Shown here in pieces: positions 23,456 through 61,899 of a stretch of DNA of 64,000 nt. Within the stretch, counting starts at the first letter, position 1, and the number at the start of each line of letters is the position of its first letter. The position numbers and the translations under genes were made by a program. The notes below the pieces were generated by a model, which was not told the DNA's origin, made no database searches, and was given only the letters and a program-made list of their open reading frames with translations. Origin of the DNA: Baylisascaris procyonis (Eukaryota > Nematoda > Chromadorea > Rhabditida > Ascarididae); contig JAZARR010000169.1 in NCBI GenBank assembly GCA_037389465.1, positions 62,001 to 126,000 on the forward strand, written 5' to 3'.

Positions 23456-25129
23456 GTTAGAGTAGTAATAAATATTTGGTTGTCAACAATTGAAATCTTT
23501 TGAATTAGCAACGCTTTCCACAAAAATTCCTCGCATCTTGCATTTTAAAGGATAAAAGTGATTCATTTCGCTAAAGGCGACTCAGAAAATTTGAATCGCC
23601 AATATTTTTTAGCATATAAAACGGGATGGAATATGTGTAAAAATCGGCATTGATCGAATGGATACGGTCAACTAAGAATGAATGATTTATGATTCAAGAA
23701 GTCTCCTTCGAGGAAGTGAAATATCGCCAATATGTGATTCGTCGATGGTGTAATCCTTCGCGAAAAAAGGCAACGGAATGTGTGAGCATTGTTGCTGACT
23801 CATTGAGTTAATTAAAATGTCGCAATTTCTTCGCATCTATGAAATCACTAAAAAGCAGAACGCATGTACAAGGGTATGGAACAGGGAAGTAGTCGTCTTC
23901 CTTGGATTTTTAAAAAACATTTTTGGAGTATAAACCTGCTTTTCACTTCAACCTTCATCTTCTTTCCTATCTTTCTTTACTTTCAATTCTCTTTCGTCCT
24001 TATCCCCCTCCCCCTCCTTCTTCATCATCCTTTGCTCCTCTACTCCAGTTCTCCCTCTGAATTTGTCTTCTACCTCTCGGTAATAATTACTGCCTGCTTT
24101 TAACAATTCTTCGCAGTAATCTTTTGATCGCTAAAACAAAACACCTGACTGAATTTATCAACAGTTATTAGTTATCAAAGCAGATTTTTTCTCGTCATTG
24201 CTTCTATAATTAAATGCTTAGTTTGGTATGTTCTAGTCTTTAACTGTATATTTAATGATATATTTATTGCTAATCGAGCTAATTCTTTAACCTAAAATAG
24301 GCCGCCAATAAAAGTACACCATATTCCTGCCTTTACAAATCCTGGTACTTGTAACATTCACAACATTCTAAACGGAGCATTTATTCGATGAGGCGCTTAT
24401 GAAAAAGACCGCTGTCTTGTCATATTGAAACCGGACTTTTATTCTTCAGGAAAATAAGGATGGAGCTATATTCGAGGGAAACCACTATGGGGAGGGACAT
24501 TGTGATAGTCTTCATTTTCCCACTTTTCGCATGTTTTGCACCTCAAATAGACTTCCAAATTTTTGACAACATTATGCGAGTACGTTACGTAACGTGACTG
24601 CTTCATTATGAGGTATTCCGATATGAGGCGTATATTCTAGATGGGGACTCACATTTCAAAGGTGATAAGCTTATAGCAGATAGGGACGAGTTATTGCAAT
24701 CACAATTTACTAAAAGCTTATATATTTACGTCTCATCGGAAATGAATTTTTTTATTCATTAAATTTGCAGTTATTATTTATAGTTGTTGTGTTCATTTAG
24801 TTCAGATTTATTAATTCCATAAAAGCTGATCATTTGCTTTTGATCGCAAAATTGGAATTTTTTCTCACATTCCACTTCTTTATCTTCTAGTTTTTACATT
24901 GGTGCATAAGCTACCTTAAACAATTCAATCTCAAGTCCCTTTTCCTTGTATATCAGATACTGCTTCATTTCTCTACTGGAAAAAAAGCAGTGCCGTTGAG
25001 GAGAGGGACGGAAGGGATAAAGGGAAAGGTCGAGCCTTATTTGTTAGATAATGAGCTCACAAGTTAATAAGATGTTTTTGAATTTTTTATACCTCTTTTG
25101 TGTTGTTTCATTGCTGACTTATTTTTCAG

Positions 25130-51614
<26,485 letters not shown>

Positions 51615-53371
51615 TAGTTAAGGGCTTGTGTTAAAACGAAGAGCATTCCCTTTTTGCAGTTTCTTAGAGAGCGATCTTTGCTCACAGGAAATAGCGTCAC
51701 GTCGGGTTACTATATACGTTTTAGGCAGGTGAGATGTCTGAAGCAGGCGTTAATTTGCGATGTTCGGTCGAACGTTGCACACTAAGGCTCTCGAGTGGTA
51801 ACAGTGACGATGTTTGTGCGGCATTCAAATTTGAGATGTAATCGCATACGATCCGACAGCAAATGTCAACTGCTTGACAAATGTAATGCGTTATACATCA
51901 TTTAATTTACGTGGCTCACCTTATCAGTTCGTATGTACTAGACAGACTAGAGGGTTGCCACTTCTAAGAGGTGGGGCTGTATTATGGGATGACCTTTGTT
52001 CGAGCTTATACAGTATATGCTACATACGTTACATTGAGAAACATTGCACAAATATAATAGGACTCCTATTGGAGACGATCCTCTTTGTATGATCATCATT
52101 CATCTTCTCGTCTAAAATTCATTAGGCTCGTTTACTAGTTTCAGCATTTTGCTAAGGTGTAATTCGAATTCATTGGAGGACAAAGGATTGTTGCGGTTTG
52201 ATGATGTTTATCTATTCGTCGTTATGTAATAACCAGCGTTTTATTTGCAGCAATGTAACTGAAAATCAAGAACATAATTTTTTGTAAAGAATCCATAGCG
52301 TTTGGCTAAAGCGTTGTCGGTGCTGTGTTTTTGCTACTAATTCGGGTATGAATGTAGCAAAAATATGCTGTTTCATTTATTTAGCTACGCGCTCAACGTC
52401 AGCAACCGTCTACTGATTAAAACCGTTTTAAGTGTTTAATTTCAGTTTTTGTGCTGTACCGAATACAAGTTTTTTAATGTTACCGTATCGAGCAAAGAAA
52501 CTGATTATAATTATGCATTCGAATTATCCGTTAGTTGAGGAATTAGCAGTTTATCAATATTATAAACAATCTATTTCTATCCTTGCCTATTTGTTCACTT
52601 CAGCAGTAAAGTTCATTGAGCCCTCTTCGTGTTGTGATTTTCTTTGGTTTTTAGGGGAAGAAGGGGGGAGGGGGGTTGGGACAGGTAAACACAAAACAGG
52701 AGCACATTTCTCTTTTATTGAAAGTCTTTAAAAAACATTTTTAGAGGCATGTGATATGTCGTCTCCGTTTTATCGTTCAGTAAAGCAGCCGGGACTTGAG
52801 TATGATTGGCGAGTGTCGGAACTGTGTAATTATTAAATTTCGGTCGCTTTTTAAGGAACTTCCATCTTTTTCCGATTTCTTTTATGATGTTAATCATTTT
52901 ATGAATCGTTTTTTCGAAACATTTTGTACAATAATTTCAGTTTTCTTTGTATACGACGATGTGTTTTTGTTTTTGTTTTTTAAAGGCCGTTTTAATGTCT
53001 CTGCTCTTATCCGTTATGTATACGACGATAAGTGAGTGGCAAAGTTTTCTGCACATATTTGAAGTTGGAATTCCAATGGGTTTTTTCGCATCAGTAGTAA
53101 AGAGTTCAGCTTAGGTAAGGCTGAGAATCAGAGTTCGGGGATTTGAAGTAGTGCTTAAATTAGTGTTGGTAACTAGCACATGAACAATTCGTCTTCAAAA
53201 TATGCTCTAATCGCATCCAATAGCTTGATCGGCATCCTGTAAGTGTATTCTAATGATTGTAAAATTCTTTATAGATTTCACGATCGCGATCCACATAAAA
53301 ATATGAGGGTTTTTTTTGCTAAAATAAAGTTTTCTGACAATCACAATCTTCAAAAAAAAAACATGAAAATT
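51615..53371. other. MAP1 downstream region, no gene seen
   Basis: AT-rich. No AATAAA lies close to the MAP1 stop, so the polyadenylation site is unclear. A short G-rich run (GGGGGGAGGGGGGTTGGG) occurs at about 52661-52680. ORFs here are under 100 codons and not recognised. Confidence 0.4.
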
Positions 53372-53758
53372 TTATATTTTAAGAAGGCGATATCTTTCTA
53401 ATAAAAGAGAAGGAAAGTACTGCCGTCTTACAAAAATGGGTTTTAAGCAATACGTTTGTTGCTTAGAAGTGCTCACTATCGATGAATCGGCTTTGTTTTT
53501 TACACTCCCACAGAATTTATGTATTGTATTTCGAGCTTGAATAGAACGTCGTCGACGAGTTTCTTTATATTTTTCAAACAACCTTCTACTCATCTTTACT
53601 TTCGTTAAGTTGTGAACAGTTTCTATTCTTGCATAACTTTTTTCTATTCTTTTGAAGTGGTCCCACGCGCCGTTTTCGATGTAAATTCCATTCGAACATT
53701 GCCTATTGCGTAATTGTTGCAGCATTTCTTGCACACCACTCGTTCTCTCGTTCTCCAC
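53372..53758 (-). CDS. Unrecognised basic protein ORF, 128 codons
   Basis: Minus-strand frame rich in Arg, Lys and Glu, predicted mostly helical (SYARIETVHNLTKVKMSRRL, FEKYKETRRRRSIQARNTIH), ending TAA at 53372-53374. The frame is open for a further ten codons upstream but has no ATG there. The first internal ATG is 11 codons in. It could be a single-exon gene, a terminal exon following an acceptor such as TCTGTAG at about 53771, or chance. It is antisense and 1.8 kb downstream of MAP1. No family recognised. Confidence 0.35.
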   Translation of the reverse strand: MENERTSGVQEMLQQLRNRQCSNGIYIENGAWDHFKRIEKSYARIETVHNLTKVKMSRRLFEKYKETRRRRSIQARNTIHKFCGSVKNKADSSIVSTSKQQTYCLKPIFVRRQYFPSLLLERYRLLKI

Positions 53759-54641
53759 GTAAACTTCTACAGATCGGATGTTAGACCTTACGTGTTAAAA
53801 AATGTCGCGGTTGATTTTCAGGGACATGTGGATCTAGTCTGTGCAATCTTTTATGTAAGACTAGACCAGACCAAACAAAAAACATCTGGATCAACTTCAG
53901 TCTAAGCAATCCTGATATCCAGGCGAAATTAGTTGGCGAAATAATTTTCAGCCGTCAGCCTCTATTTAGAAATCGGCTTGGCTCTACGCAATTCGATCTG
54001 TGCAATTTCCGACCATCCACTAGTCTAAGATTTAGACGTCTTAATCAGAAATGAGTCAATCAAATCGAATCGACTCGTCGAATTTTTTGTCGATGATTAA
54101 ATGTAACAATTATGTAAGTTAAGGTAAGCAACACGATTTGTGCGTATTTTAATGGCATTTTTGCTGAGTAATTTCTTCTATTCTGATGTATAACTCGTCA
54201 ACGATGCTTGCTGAATGAAATGTATTCGAGTGGGACGTTAAATTTCATCGATTTGTAAGAATAAGTTGCGATATGTTATGGCGAGTTTCTTAATTTATTG
54301 GCTTATTCGTTAAGTGAAGCTTCTCGTCAAACATTGTCATCGTTTAGCTCTCAATCGTTTCCAACGTTCGATAAAGTTTCATTGTTGGACATTTTTTAAA
54401 GTTCTTTCTCAATAAAGAGCAGAAGAAACGTTCTAAAGAAAGGCAGTTTTTGGCAGTAGTTAAATTCGTGACTTATTTTTAAAGTTTTCAACAGTATTTG
54501 CGGTGCGTTGGTTGGGAAAGATGGGAGAGGATTGCAACGGATGAGTAAATAAAATAAACAGGAAGCCAAACAGATTAGGTAAAGTCGAGAACGGGATTAA
54601 AAACGCACGCAATTAAGATTCATTTAGGTGAATATATCTCG
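53759..54641. other. No gene seen
   Basis: AT-rich stretch between the unrecognised ORF and the duplicated block. Contains a cluster of AGACTAGACCAGACC-like short repeats near 53859-53875 and no supported gene. Confidence 0.4.
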
Positions 54642-56101
54642 ACACCAGACGTCCGCATTTTTCACATTGGTCATCGGTGGGGTTAGCCGCAACGACCACC
54701 ATCTGAGTGGCGTTGAACGTTCAAGAGATGGTTGAATGAAATTTTGCAGGCAGTGGTGCAGTACTGAAGATCTTTTGAGGGATCAGAGATCAGTGAACCT
54801 ATTTTAGACCGTGGATTGAAATGCCTCTTATGAAAGATTAAATGTTGGAGAGATTGAAATTCTTCGAGCAGACTCACCGTTTTATAAAAAAAAAGGTTTA
54901 TATCGCAAATCATGAATATAAACCAACGATTTGTACAGCAATTTCGGCAGTAAACTTCTGGTTTGCCGCTGAGTTTCGCAGATAGCAATTTGGGAATGGT
55001 GGAGAAACCTTTATGCTGTCAAAAATCCATCGGACGATCGTTCGGCCTTACAAAGGTATGCCTTGAGGGCTGCTTGTAAAGCACAGGGCTGACGGAGGAA
55101 GGAGGATGATCGAGATGTCCATTGCCACAACCAAACGCCCGCGACCTGATATCCATCCTGTCAAATTTCTCGTCAATGATACCCGTGAATCCATCATTCC
55201 TACCACGAGCATCAATGATGCTGCACGATCGGTTGTGAGCTCTGACCAGGTTCCTTAACATGGTCATGCTGAAGTGCGCCGCACATCACTTCATAGGGAG
55301 CGAGGGCTCTGGAATAAGTCCCGGGCCTTCTTCTAAGCGGAACAACGGTAAATGAACTCATCGGTATCCAATGGGGAGAGGACGACCCCAAGTCGCGAAA
55401 ATGGAAGCGGTATGAAGGGACACTTGTTGCTAATGAATGCTTTGTTGATTAGAATGAAGTAAAGAAACTGCGACGCCCTAATATGAGATATTTGTGTCAT
55501 GGGCATTTGAAGGATAAAAACATGGAGTGGGCAGATTGAAACATGGGCTTAGCCTTTATGAGCAACAACTCTCGAAAAGTGCAGAGAGGCAGCTCAAGTC
55601 TCCCTTCTTTCTTCCATCCTCGAGCAGATAAGAAAGTAAGCCTAATAAATAAACAAATGTGCCTTAACAATCATGCAAGTAAGCTCGAGCAAACAGGCAA
55701 AACTGTGAAACGAGGTCGAGCACATTCTTGCTATCAACAGAAAGATGTCTGGGGAGAAACTAATCATACTGGAGGCAAAGAAAGTGAATTCGAGCTGAAA
55801 ATAAGAGACTTGTATGTCATACGAGCTGACTGATCGCAAAAAAAAACTTTACTCATTACTGTATACACTGTGGCCATAATAACCGTGTTCTATAGCATGA
55901 AAAGGTTAAGTCATCAGCGGCAGATCATATTCTCATCACATAAGTTTGCTTATAATTGCGGCGAATGCTTCGTCAATAAGTACGACTCCAGAGGTTGCAA
56001 TCGATATATAGCTGCATATTAAATATAGACCCTCTATCCTTAGCATAAAGTGACCAATGATGGCGAGCAATAAACTGCCCAATACCGCTGAAAACAGTGA
56101 T
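54642..56101 (+). repeat. 1460-bp direct repeat, copy R1
   Basis: Starts ACACCAGACGTCCGC and ends GAAAACAGTGAT. The same sequence recurs at 56689-58148 at an offset of 2047 bases, with only scattered substitutions and two compensating one-base indels (about 99 percent identity by eye). It holds short ORFs on both strands (minus 55019-55267; plus 55543-55833) that I cannot assign. Confidence 0.95.
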
Positions 56102-56152
56102 TGTCGCGAATAGCGAGTGCATGCATGCAGGCTCATGCCGTCATGGCGACTC

Positions 56153-56197
56153 GCTGGCGCCGCTGAATAGCAAAAGACGGTCAGCCGCGGCGCCAGC
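56153..56197. repeat. GC-rich inverted repeat (11-bp arms)
   Basis: GCTGGCGCCGC at 56153-56163 pairs with GCGGCGCCAGC at 56187-56197 around a 23-base loop. Confidence 0.8.
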
Positions 56198-56320
56198 TAA
56201 GATGGACAGCCGATGCATCAGCACCGGAAACGAAACGATGCTAAAGGAATCATGGCCCACAGAGGCGTGAAACCGTATCGCAAAGGGCCAACGTAATGGA
56301 AGGCGGAGTTGCGCAAAGGG

Positions 56321-56327
56321 ATATAAG
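56321..56327 (+). promoter_or_regulatory. TATA-box-like element
   Basis: GGGATATAAGCAGCCC in the LTR-like insert. Transcription, if real, would start about 30 bases on, just before the 29-bp repeats. Confidence 0.4.
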
Positions 56328-56373
56328 CAGCCCAAGCTCAAAGCCATCGGCCACTTAGTGGCCTTCACGCTTC

Positions 56374-56538
56374 GCCTTCAACAGTACGTCGTCTCCAACA
56401 GTGCCTTCAACAGTACGTCGTCTCCAACAGTGCCTTCAACAGTATGTCGTCTCCAACAGTGCCTTCAACAGTACGTCGTCTCCAACAGTGCCTTCAACAG
56501 TACAACAGTGCCTTCAACAGTCGTCGTCTCCAACATCA
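56374..56538 (+). repeat. 29-bp minisatellite, 4 full and 2 variant units
   Basis: Unit GCCTTCAACAGTACGTCGTC + TCCAACAGT at 56374, 56403, 56432 and 56461, then a shortened 20-base unit (56490) and a variant (56510). Because 29 is not a multiple of three, units cycle through all frames, so the open ORFs crossing it are not evidence of coding. Confidence 0.95.
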
Positions 56539-56688
56539 CCTTCAACGGAACATCGCCTTCGGTCGTCAACAACAGTGCTCCGTTCTCGTGCGCATCGTTT
56601 TCGTTCTATACTGATTCCGCACCAGCGTGATCTACTGAACGTGAGTATTTTGCAATCCTTCCAAACATAACTTTCTCACTCGTTCAGT

Positions 56689-58148
56689 ACACCAGACGTC
56701 CGCATTTTTCACATTGGTCATCGGTGGGGTTAGCCGCAACGACCACCATCTGAGTGGCGTTGAACGTTCAAGAGATGGTTGAATGAAATTTTGCAGGCAG
56801 TGGTGCAGTACTGAAGATCTTTTGAGGGATCAGAGATCAGTGAACCTATTTTAGACCGTGGATTGAAATGCCTCTTATGAAAGATTAAATGTTGGAGAGA
56901 TTGAAATTCTTCGAGCAGACTCACCGTTTTATAAAAAAAAAAGGTTTATATCGCAAATCATGAATATAAACCAACGATTTGTACAGCAATTTCGGCAGTA
57001 AACTTCTGGTTTGCCGCTGAGTTTCGCAGATAGCAATTTGGGAATGGTGGAGAAACCTTTATGCTGTCAAAAATCCGTCGGACGATCGTTCGGCCTTACA
57101 AAGGTATGCCTTGAGGGCTGCTTGCAAAGCACAGGGCTGACGGAGGAAGGAGGATCATCGAGATGTCCATTGCCACAACCAAACGCCCGCGACCTGATAT
57201 CCATCCTGTCAAATTTCTCGTCAATGATACCCGTGAATCCATCATTCCTACCCCGAGCATCAATGATGCTGCACGATCGGTTGTGAGCTCTGACCAGGTT
57301 CCTTAACATGGTCATGCTGAAGTGCGCCGCACATCACTTCATAGGGAGCGAGGGCTCTGGAATAAGTCCCGGGCCTTCTTCTAAGCGGAACAACGGTAAA
57401 TGAACTCATCGGTATCCAATGGGGAGAGGACGACCCCAAGTCGCGAAAATGGAAGCGGTATGAAGGGACATTTGTTGCTAATGAATGCTTTGTTGATTAG
57501 AATGAAGTAAAGAAACTGCGACGTCTAATATGAGATATTTGTGTCATGGGCATTTGAACGATAAAAACATGGAGTGGGCAGATTGAAACATGGGCTTAGC
57601 CTTTATGAGCAACAACTCTCGAAAAGTGCAGAGAGGCAGCTCAAGTCTCCCTTCTTTCTTCCATCCTCGAGCAGATAAGAAAGTAAGCCTAATAAATAAA
57701 CAAATGTGCCTTAACAATCATGCAAGTAAGCTCGAGCAAACAGGCAAAACTGTGAAACGAGGTCGAGCACATTCTTGCTATCAACAGAAAGATGTCTGGG
57801 GAGAAACTAATCATACTGGAGGCAAAGAAAGTGAATTCGAGCTGAAAATAAGAGACTTGTATGTCATACGAGCTGACTGATCGCAAAAAAAAACTTTACT
57901 CATTACTGTATACACTGTGGCCATAATAACCGTGTTCTATAGCATGAAAAGGTTAAGTCATCAGCGGCAGATCATATTCTCATCACATAAGTTTGCTTAT
58001 AATTGCGGCGAATGCTTCGTCAATAAGTACGACTCCAGAGGTTGCAATCGATATATAGCTGCATATTAAATATAGACCCTCTATCCTTAGCATAAAGTGA
58101 CCAATGATGGCGAGCAATAAACTGCCCAATACCGCTGAAAACAGTGAT
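56689..58148 (+). repeat. 1460-bp direct repeat, copy R2
   Basis: Second copy of 54642-56101. Left flank is the LTR-like insert; right flank (GCTCAAATCGATG) is unique. Confidence 0.95.
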
Positions 58149-60125
58149 GCTCAAATCGATGATTGCAGCAACAACGTTTCCAATAAGATATAGCAAAAAT
58201 TACTGAAGAATACTTTTAAGAAATACAACGTGGAAAAATTGTGTGTGGACACGAGCAACCAAATTATATAACACCACATAACACAGTTCTAATTCTTTCA
58301 TTAATTGTTATCTTCTGATTATTGCTAACCAAAAAGTATAAGAAATGATTAATGTATGACCGTGCCTTCCTTCACATTGACCACACCAATGGTGTCTCGA
58401 AAATCGCCCAACTCCTATGATAAAACAGCAGAATCTGTGAAAATTAACATTTATCTAAGGTTATTCAAAGATGACCATACAGGAATTGGAATGACTAGTC
58501 ATCCAAAAATTATGATTATGTTTTAAACTGCTTTCACGAATCACATCGGTTTCTTCATGTCCTTGTTACCTTGCTTTTAGTGTCTGCTTTCAAACTCCTG
58601 TAATATCTTGGTGGAAACGCTACCTTGTTTCTCCAACTACTTCACCCTGCTCTCGTTGACTTTACTACGACGGGCACTAAGGACACATGTGCCTAGTGCT
58701 TCTCCAGAATCTCAGCATATTGACCAGCTGATACTTAGTGAACGTGCTACAGATGGCCGCCAAGATGTATACCGATTGGCAAGAGTGCTTTACTACTGTA
58801 TATACAGCGAATGGAGATCATGCAAACTTCCTATCAGAGCATCCCGCATGAACTTTTTCCCACACGGCGGGCGGGAGTTTTTCGAATAAACGTCTATCAC
58901 TTATGCCTCACAAATCTTTCATCCTCTCCGAACGACAGGCTCAAGGCGTCGTTTCTTTGTTGATAGATACCTCCATTCCCTTCTAGAGTCATTCGCTTAC
59001 CGGCAATAAATTCTCTCTCAACATCATCCTTAGCATTAAAGTTAAGCCATGTACAAGTGAATCGCGTATAACTAGCACTGAGGCAGCTTGCATCATTGGG
59101 CATATACTGCGTGCAGAGGGGGAACCTATGGCCTCGCTCATCCTTATATGTAGGCAGTTGTGCTCGGGTATTTTATTGCCGCACGAACAGTGAGTGATAT
59201 TTGTTGCCCTCGCGAGGGAATAGCTCCGTCGTAAGGGTCTTCATGGCGAATGTGCTGCAGTATGATAATCTCATGTGCAGACAGTTGCGCTGAAAGTAGC
59301 CTAGCATCGAATAAGCAGTAAAATGCGAGGGGTAGTTGTGCCTTGATTGTTCTGATATCGTACAAACAGCGACATGATATTTTCAACGGATGGCAACTGT
59401 GCCATGGCCTTATTAATGCTGAATAATGGTCACTAGAGTCTGAACAGCGCACATTGTATTACTTAGAGCCGTGCATTAGTGGAGGCACAAAATGGTTATG
59501 TTACAGATGGCTACGTTGAAACATGGATATTTGCGCGTCTGATGCTTGTGCCATGAGGTATTTATTTGCTTATGAACGCATCTAATTATTATACGAACGC
59601 CCGTGCATGACACCTAGTGGTACAAACACATCAAAGCGGTGCTCACTCATGCGATCGGATATTTTTGGAGTGGGGCGGAGTTCGAGAACTTGATGACTGG
59701 AAGTGGAGTGCTTTCATCCAAGAAAGAGCGGATTTAAGAAATCCTACATACATTCCAGCCCGTATACTCACATATGAATTCGCCTACACTGTAAAAGGGT
59801 GTGGATCCATTCATAGATACCTCATGGCGCTAGTGATTTGCCCATAAACGCACAATTAGGAAGTGACGTGTGCCCATAAGAAATACACGGATGAATATGT
59901 GTGGATTGAGCATCCACTGCGATTCAAGTAGAAGTCAAGTATGCTCGGCTCAATGGTGCGCGCTGCTCAAATGTAGTGGAGCCATGTCTCCAGTCATTAT
60001 TTCGCTGAAGGTAAAAGCACATCCCACCATTGGCTGAAGCACTTCTGGAATGTTAGCACCAACTTGATGCTCATCAGTCTAAAAACGCGATTTTCGAGAA
60101 TTTTCATGTTTATCATTTTTTTAAA
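58149..60125. other. No supported gene; GC-richer from about 58.6 kb
   Basis: Several ORFs of 68-102 codons on both strands (for example minus 59144-59452 and plus 59617-59847), none recognised. May be part of the same decayed element as 60.1-61.1 kb. Confidence 0.35.
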
Positions 60126-61127
60126 TCACAAACCGAGGATATATGGTAGTTTATAACCGAAGTCGTTGGACGAAAGGAGCTGTTTAAAATCATAACGGCC
60201 ATCGATATGGTAATACCAACGGTAGCCGGTATGGTAAATATTAAAAGCGTGCATAGTGACCGGGAATAAAAATGACATTCCCAAACGGTCGGATTCAGAG
60301 TACAATATTACAATCTGCAACAAATGCATATTATAGGACACGAATGGAACGCTCCAGTTAAAGATGGCCGATTAAACGATGTTCCTCTCTGCCATCGAAA
60401 AAATAGATTCCGCGTATTTCATTCTAAGAGAACTGCCTAATTACAATCTTAATCATGCAACAATAGGTCATATGGAAGCTGAAGGCAGTCATGAAATGCT
60501 ATAAACTTTCGATGTCAAAGAATCCGCAGAGCCAACTCGACTTTAACGAGATCAATCTCGAGTCTGGTGAATTAGACAGTAAAACTCCTTCAGGAAAACA
60601 TTTCAGCGCTTTTGGAAGTTGCCGATTCGAATGTCAGAGCTTGCGGACGCTATTATGAGACATGGGCTTATAAAGAACGAATACGGTAGTTGTTCGACCT
60701 GCAGCAACAGTGCGACCAATTGAACAGCGCGCATGTAGTAAGCAAGTGTGGCATAGGGTTCGTTCAAGGATTTGTGAGCGGCCATTTTGAAAACGCCTCC
60801 TGAAATGAAAATATCCTTTTTTTCTCTGAAGTCAGCATTTTCGCTCACCAAATAACGTCCCTTTGGTGTAAAATACAAAGTTTGGTATACGATATTCGTT
60901 CTTAGCATGTGTTCACTGTACGATGAGCCGCAGTTTTACTAAACGATCTGAACGAATAACTCAAATCGCTCAATACGAACTGCGCGAACGCAAAGTAAAC
61001 AGAGGTTGCTAATCGGCCGTTCAGAAATGTAGTTCATGAAGATATCAAAGTTGCAATCCAATTGGCGTGTAAAGCGGCGATAAGCGTCAACTGCGTCAAC
61101 AATGACGACCCCAAAGGTTCGGGGACT
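60126..61127 (-). pseudogene. Broken, unrecognised coding region on the minus strand
   Basis: Read right to left, coding-like pieces follow one another. About 61126-60940: begins PRTFGVVIVDAVDAYRRFTR, open for 62 codons. 60908-60603: 101 codons with GRYLVSENADFREKKDIFIS and LNEPYATLAYYMRAVQLVAL. About 60420-60343: protein-like but crossed by stops (IYFFDGREEHRLIGHL). 60341-60126: VTMHAFNIYHTGYRWYYHID, GRYDFKQLLSSNDFGYKLPY. Splice-like signals exist (TTTCATTTCAG near 60812, TTGTTGCAG near 60315), so some pieces could be exons of a live gene. The 101-codon piece faintly resembles the UVRAG/ATG14 core (ALGYTAHLVSMISFFLQ), too weakly to name. Otherwise it may be a decayed mobile element. Confidence 0.35.
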
Positions 61128-61450
61128 GTTAAAGCGTGACTTCGATTGTTGAATTGTGACTCCGTTTTTTGTGATCGTATCTCGCCGTCGATGGATTAGC
61201 GTAACGTCGTTTTAATTGCTGAGTTGAAGTCGTTTCTGTGCGAGAGTTGTGTAACATGCAAATTAGCTTCCTTTTTTTCTTGAACTTTTTAGGCGCCAGT
61301 GTTTGCTGCTGTGTATGTGCGTGTCTACCTTGTCGTTGTCATTGCATGTTGGGCACTTTGTTTGCGATGGTATGCGCAGTCGTTGTCGGGGTGGGTGGGT
61401 GGTCATGTGTTCATTATGTGTGTGTTTACCGTCGTTTTTTAATGTCTAAG

Positions 61451-61472
61451 GGTTTAATTATCCAAGTTTGAG
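61451..61472 (+). other. SL1-like spliced leader sequence
   Basis: 22 bases starting GGTTTAATTA and ending CAAGTTTGAG, equal to the nematode SL1 leader except for one base (T for C at position 11), and followed directly by GT as in SL RNA genes. No Sm-site (A-T4-6-G) is found in the following 120 bases, and what follows does not resemble the SL RNA body. It may be an SL pseudogene, a divergent SL gene, or the 5' end of a retrocopied trans-spliced mRNA. Confidence 0.7.
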
Positions 61473-61548
61473 GTTTTGTGAGGCAATGGGAGTGGGTAAT
61501 TGAGTCGCGAGTGGGTAACACGTGTCTGAAGTCGGAAGACGCGACTAA

Positions 61549-61899
61549 ATGGTAGCGATCACGCTCGCTTCGAGGCGTGTCAGCAGAACGGTGTTCGGCA
61601 GTAAGAGATCGCTCAAAGAGGAAGCGACGTGGCGACCAGAAGACTGGTTGTCCAGTCCATACGTCAGCCATGTTCTAGCGGTAGACTCATCGCATTTCCG
61701 ACTATTTAAGGATGCCAAGAGGCACGCGGAGAAATGGAAAAAGGTGTCATCTTCGAAAGGACGAACGACGAGCCTTGTTTGGTCAACTAGGGATTCAGTA
61801 ATTCTTACTGGCGTCCCACCAGAAGTCAATATAAAAGGCACCGGTTCTACCTCAGTGAGAGGTTCACATAGGTGCCAGCTGTCCTATTTGTTCATCTAA
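61549..61899 (+). CDS. Unrecognised ORF, 116 codons, downstream of SL1-like sequence
   Basis: Starts ATG 76 bases after the SL1-like sequence. Basic protein (RSLKEEATWRPEDWLSSPYV, FRLFKDAKRHAEKWKKVSSS) with no membrane segment or known motif. The minus strand is also open over most of this stretch (61545-61841, 98 codons), so the coding strand is uncertain. Confidence 0.25.
   Translation: MVAITLASRRVSRTVFGSKRSLKEEATWRPEDWLSSPYVSHVLAVDSSHFRLFKDAKRHAEKWKKVSSSKGRTTSLVWSTRDSVILTGVPPEVNIKGTGSTSVRGSHRCQLSYLFI

Larger units (their letters stand above)
56102..56688 (+). mobile_element. 587-bp LTR-like insert between R1 and R2
   Basis: Begins TGTCGCGAATAGCG and ends CGTTCAGT followed by ACA of R2, so TGT...ACA ends can be read. 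The TGTCGCG start is shared with the BEL 5' LTRs of this window. It carries a TATA-like ATATAAG at 56321-56327, GC-rich inverted repeats and a minisatellite. It may be a solo LTR of another BEL/Pao family. No target duplication is visible, so this is inference. Confidence 0.45.

Noticed and set aside
54642..58148. R1 and R2 as the LTRs of one retrotransposon
   Set aside because: R lacks TG...CA ends, the 587-bp middle has no coding capacity, and no target duplication flanks the pair.
61451..61560. A working SL RNA gene
   Set aside because: No Sm-binding site and no typical SL RNA stem-loop body after the leader-like sequence; kept only as SL1-like.
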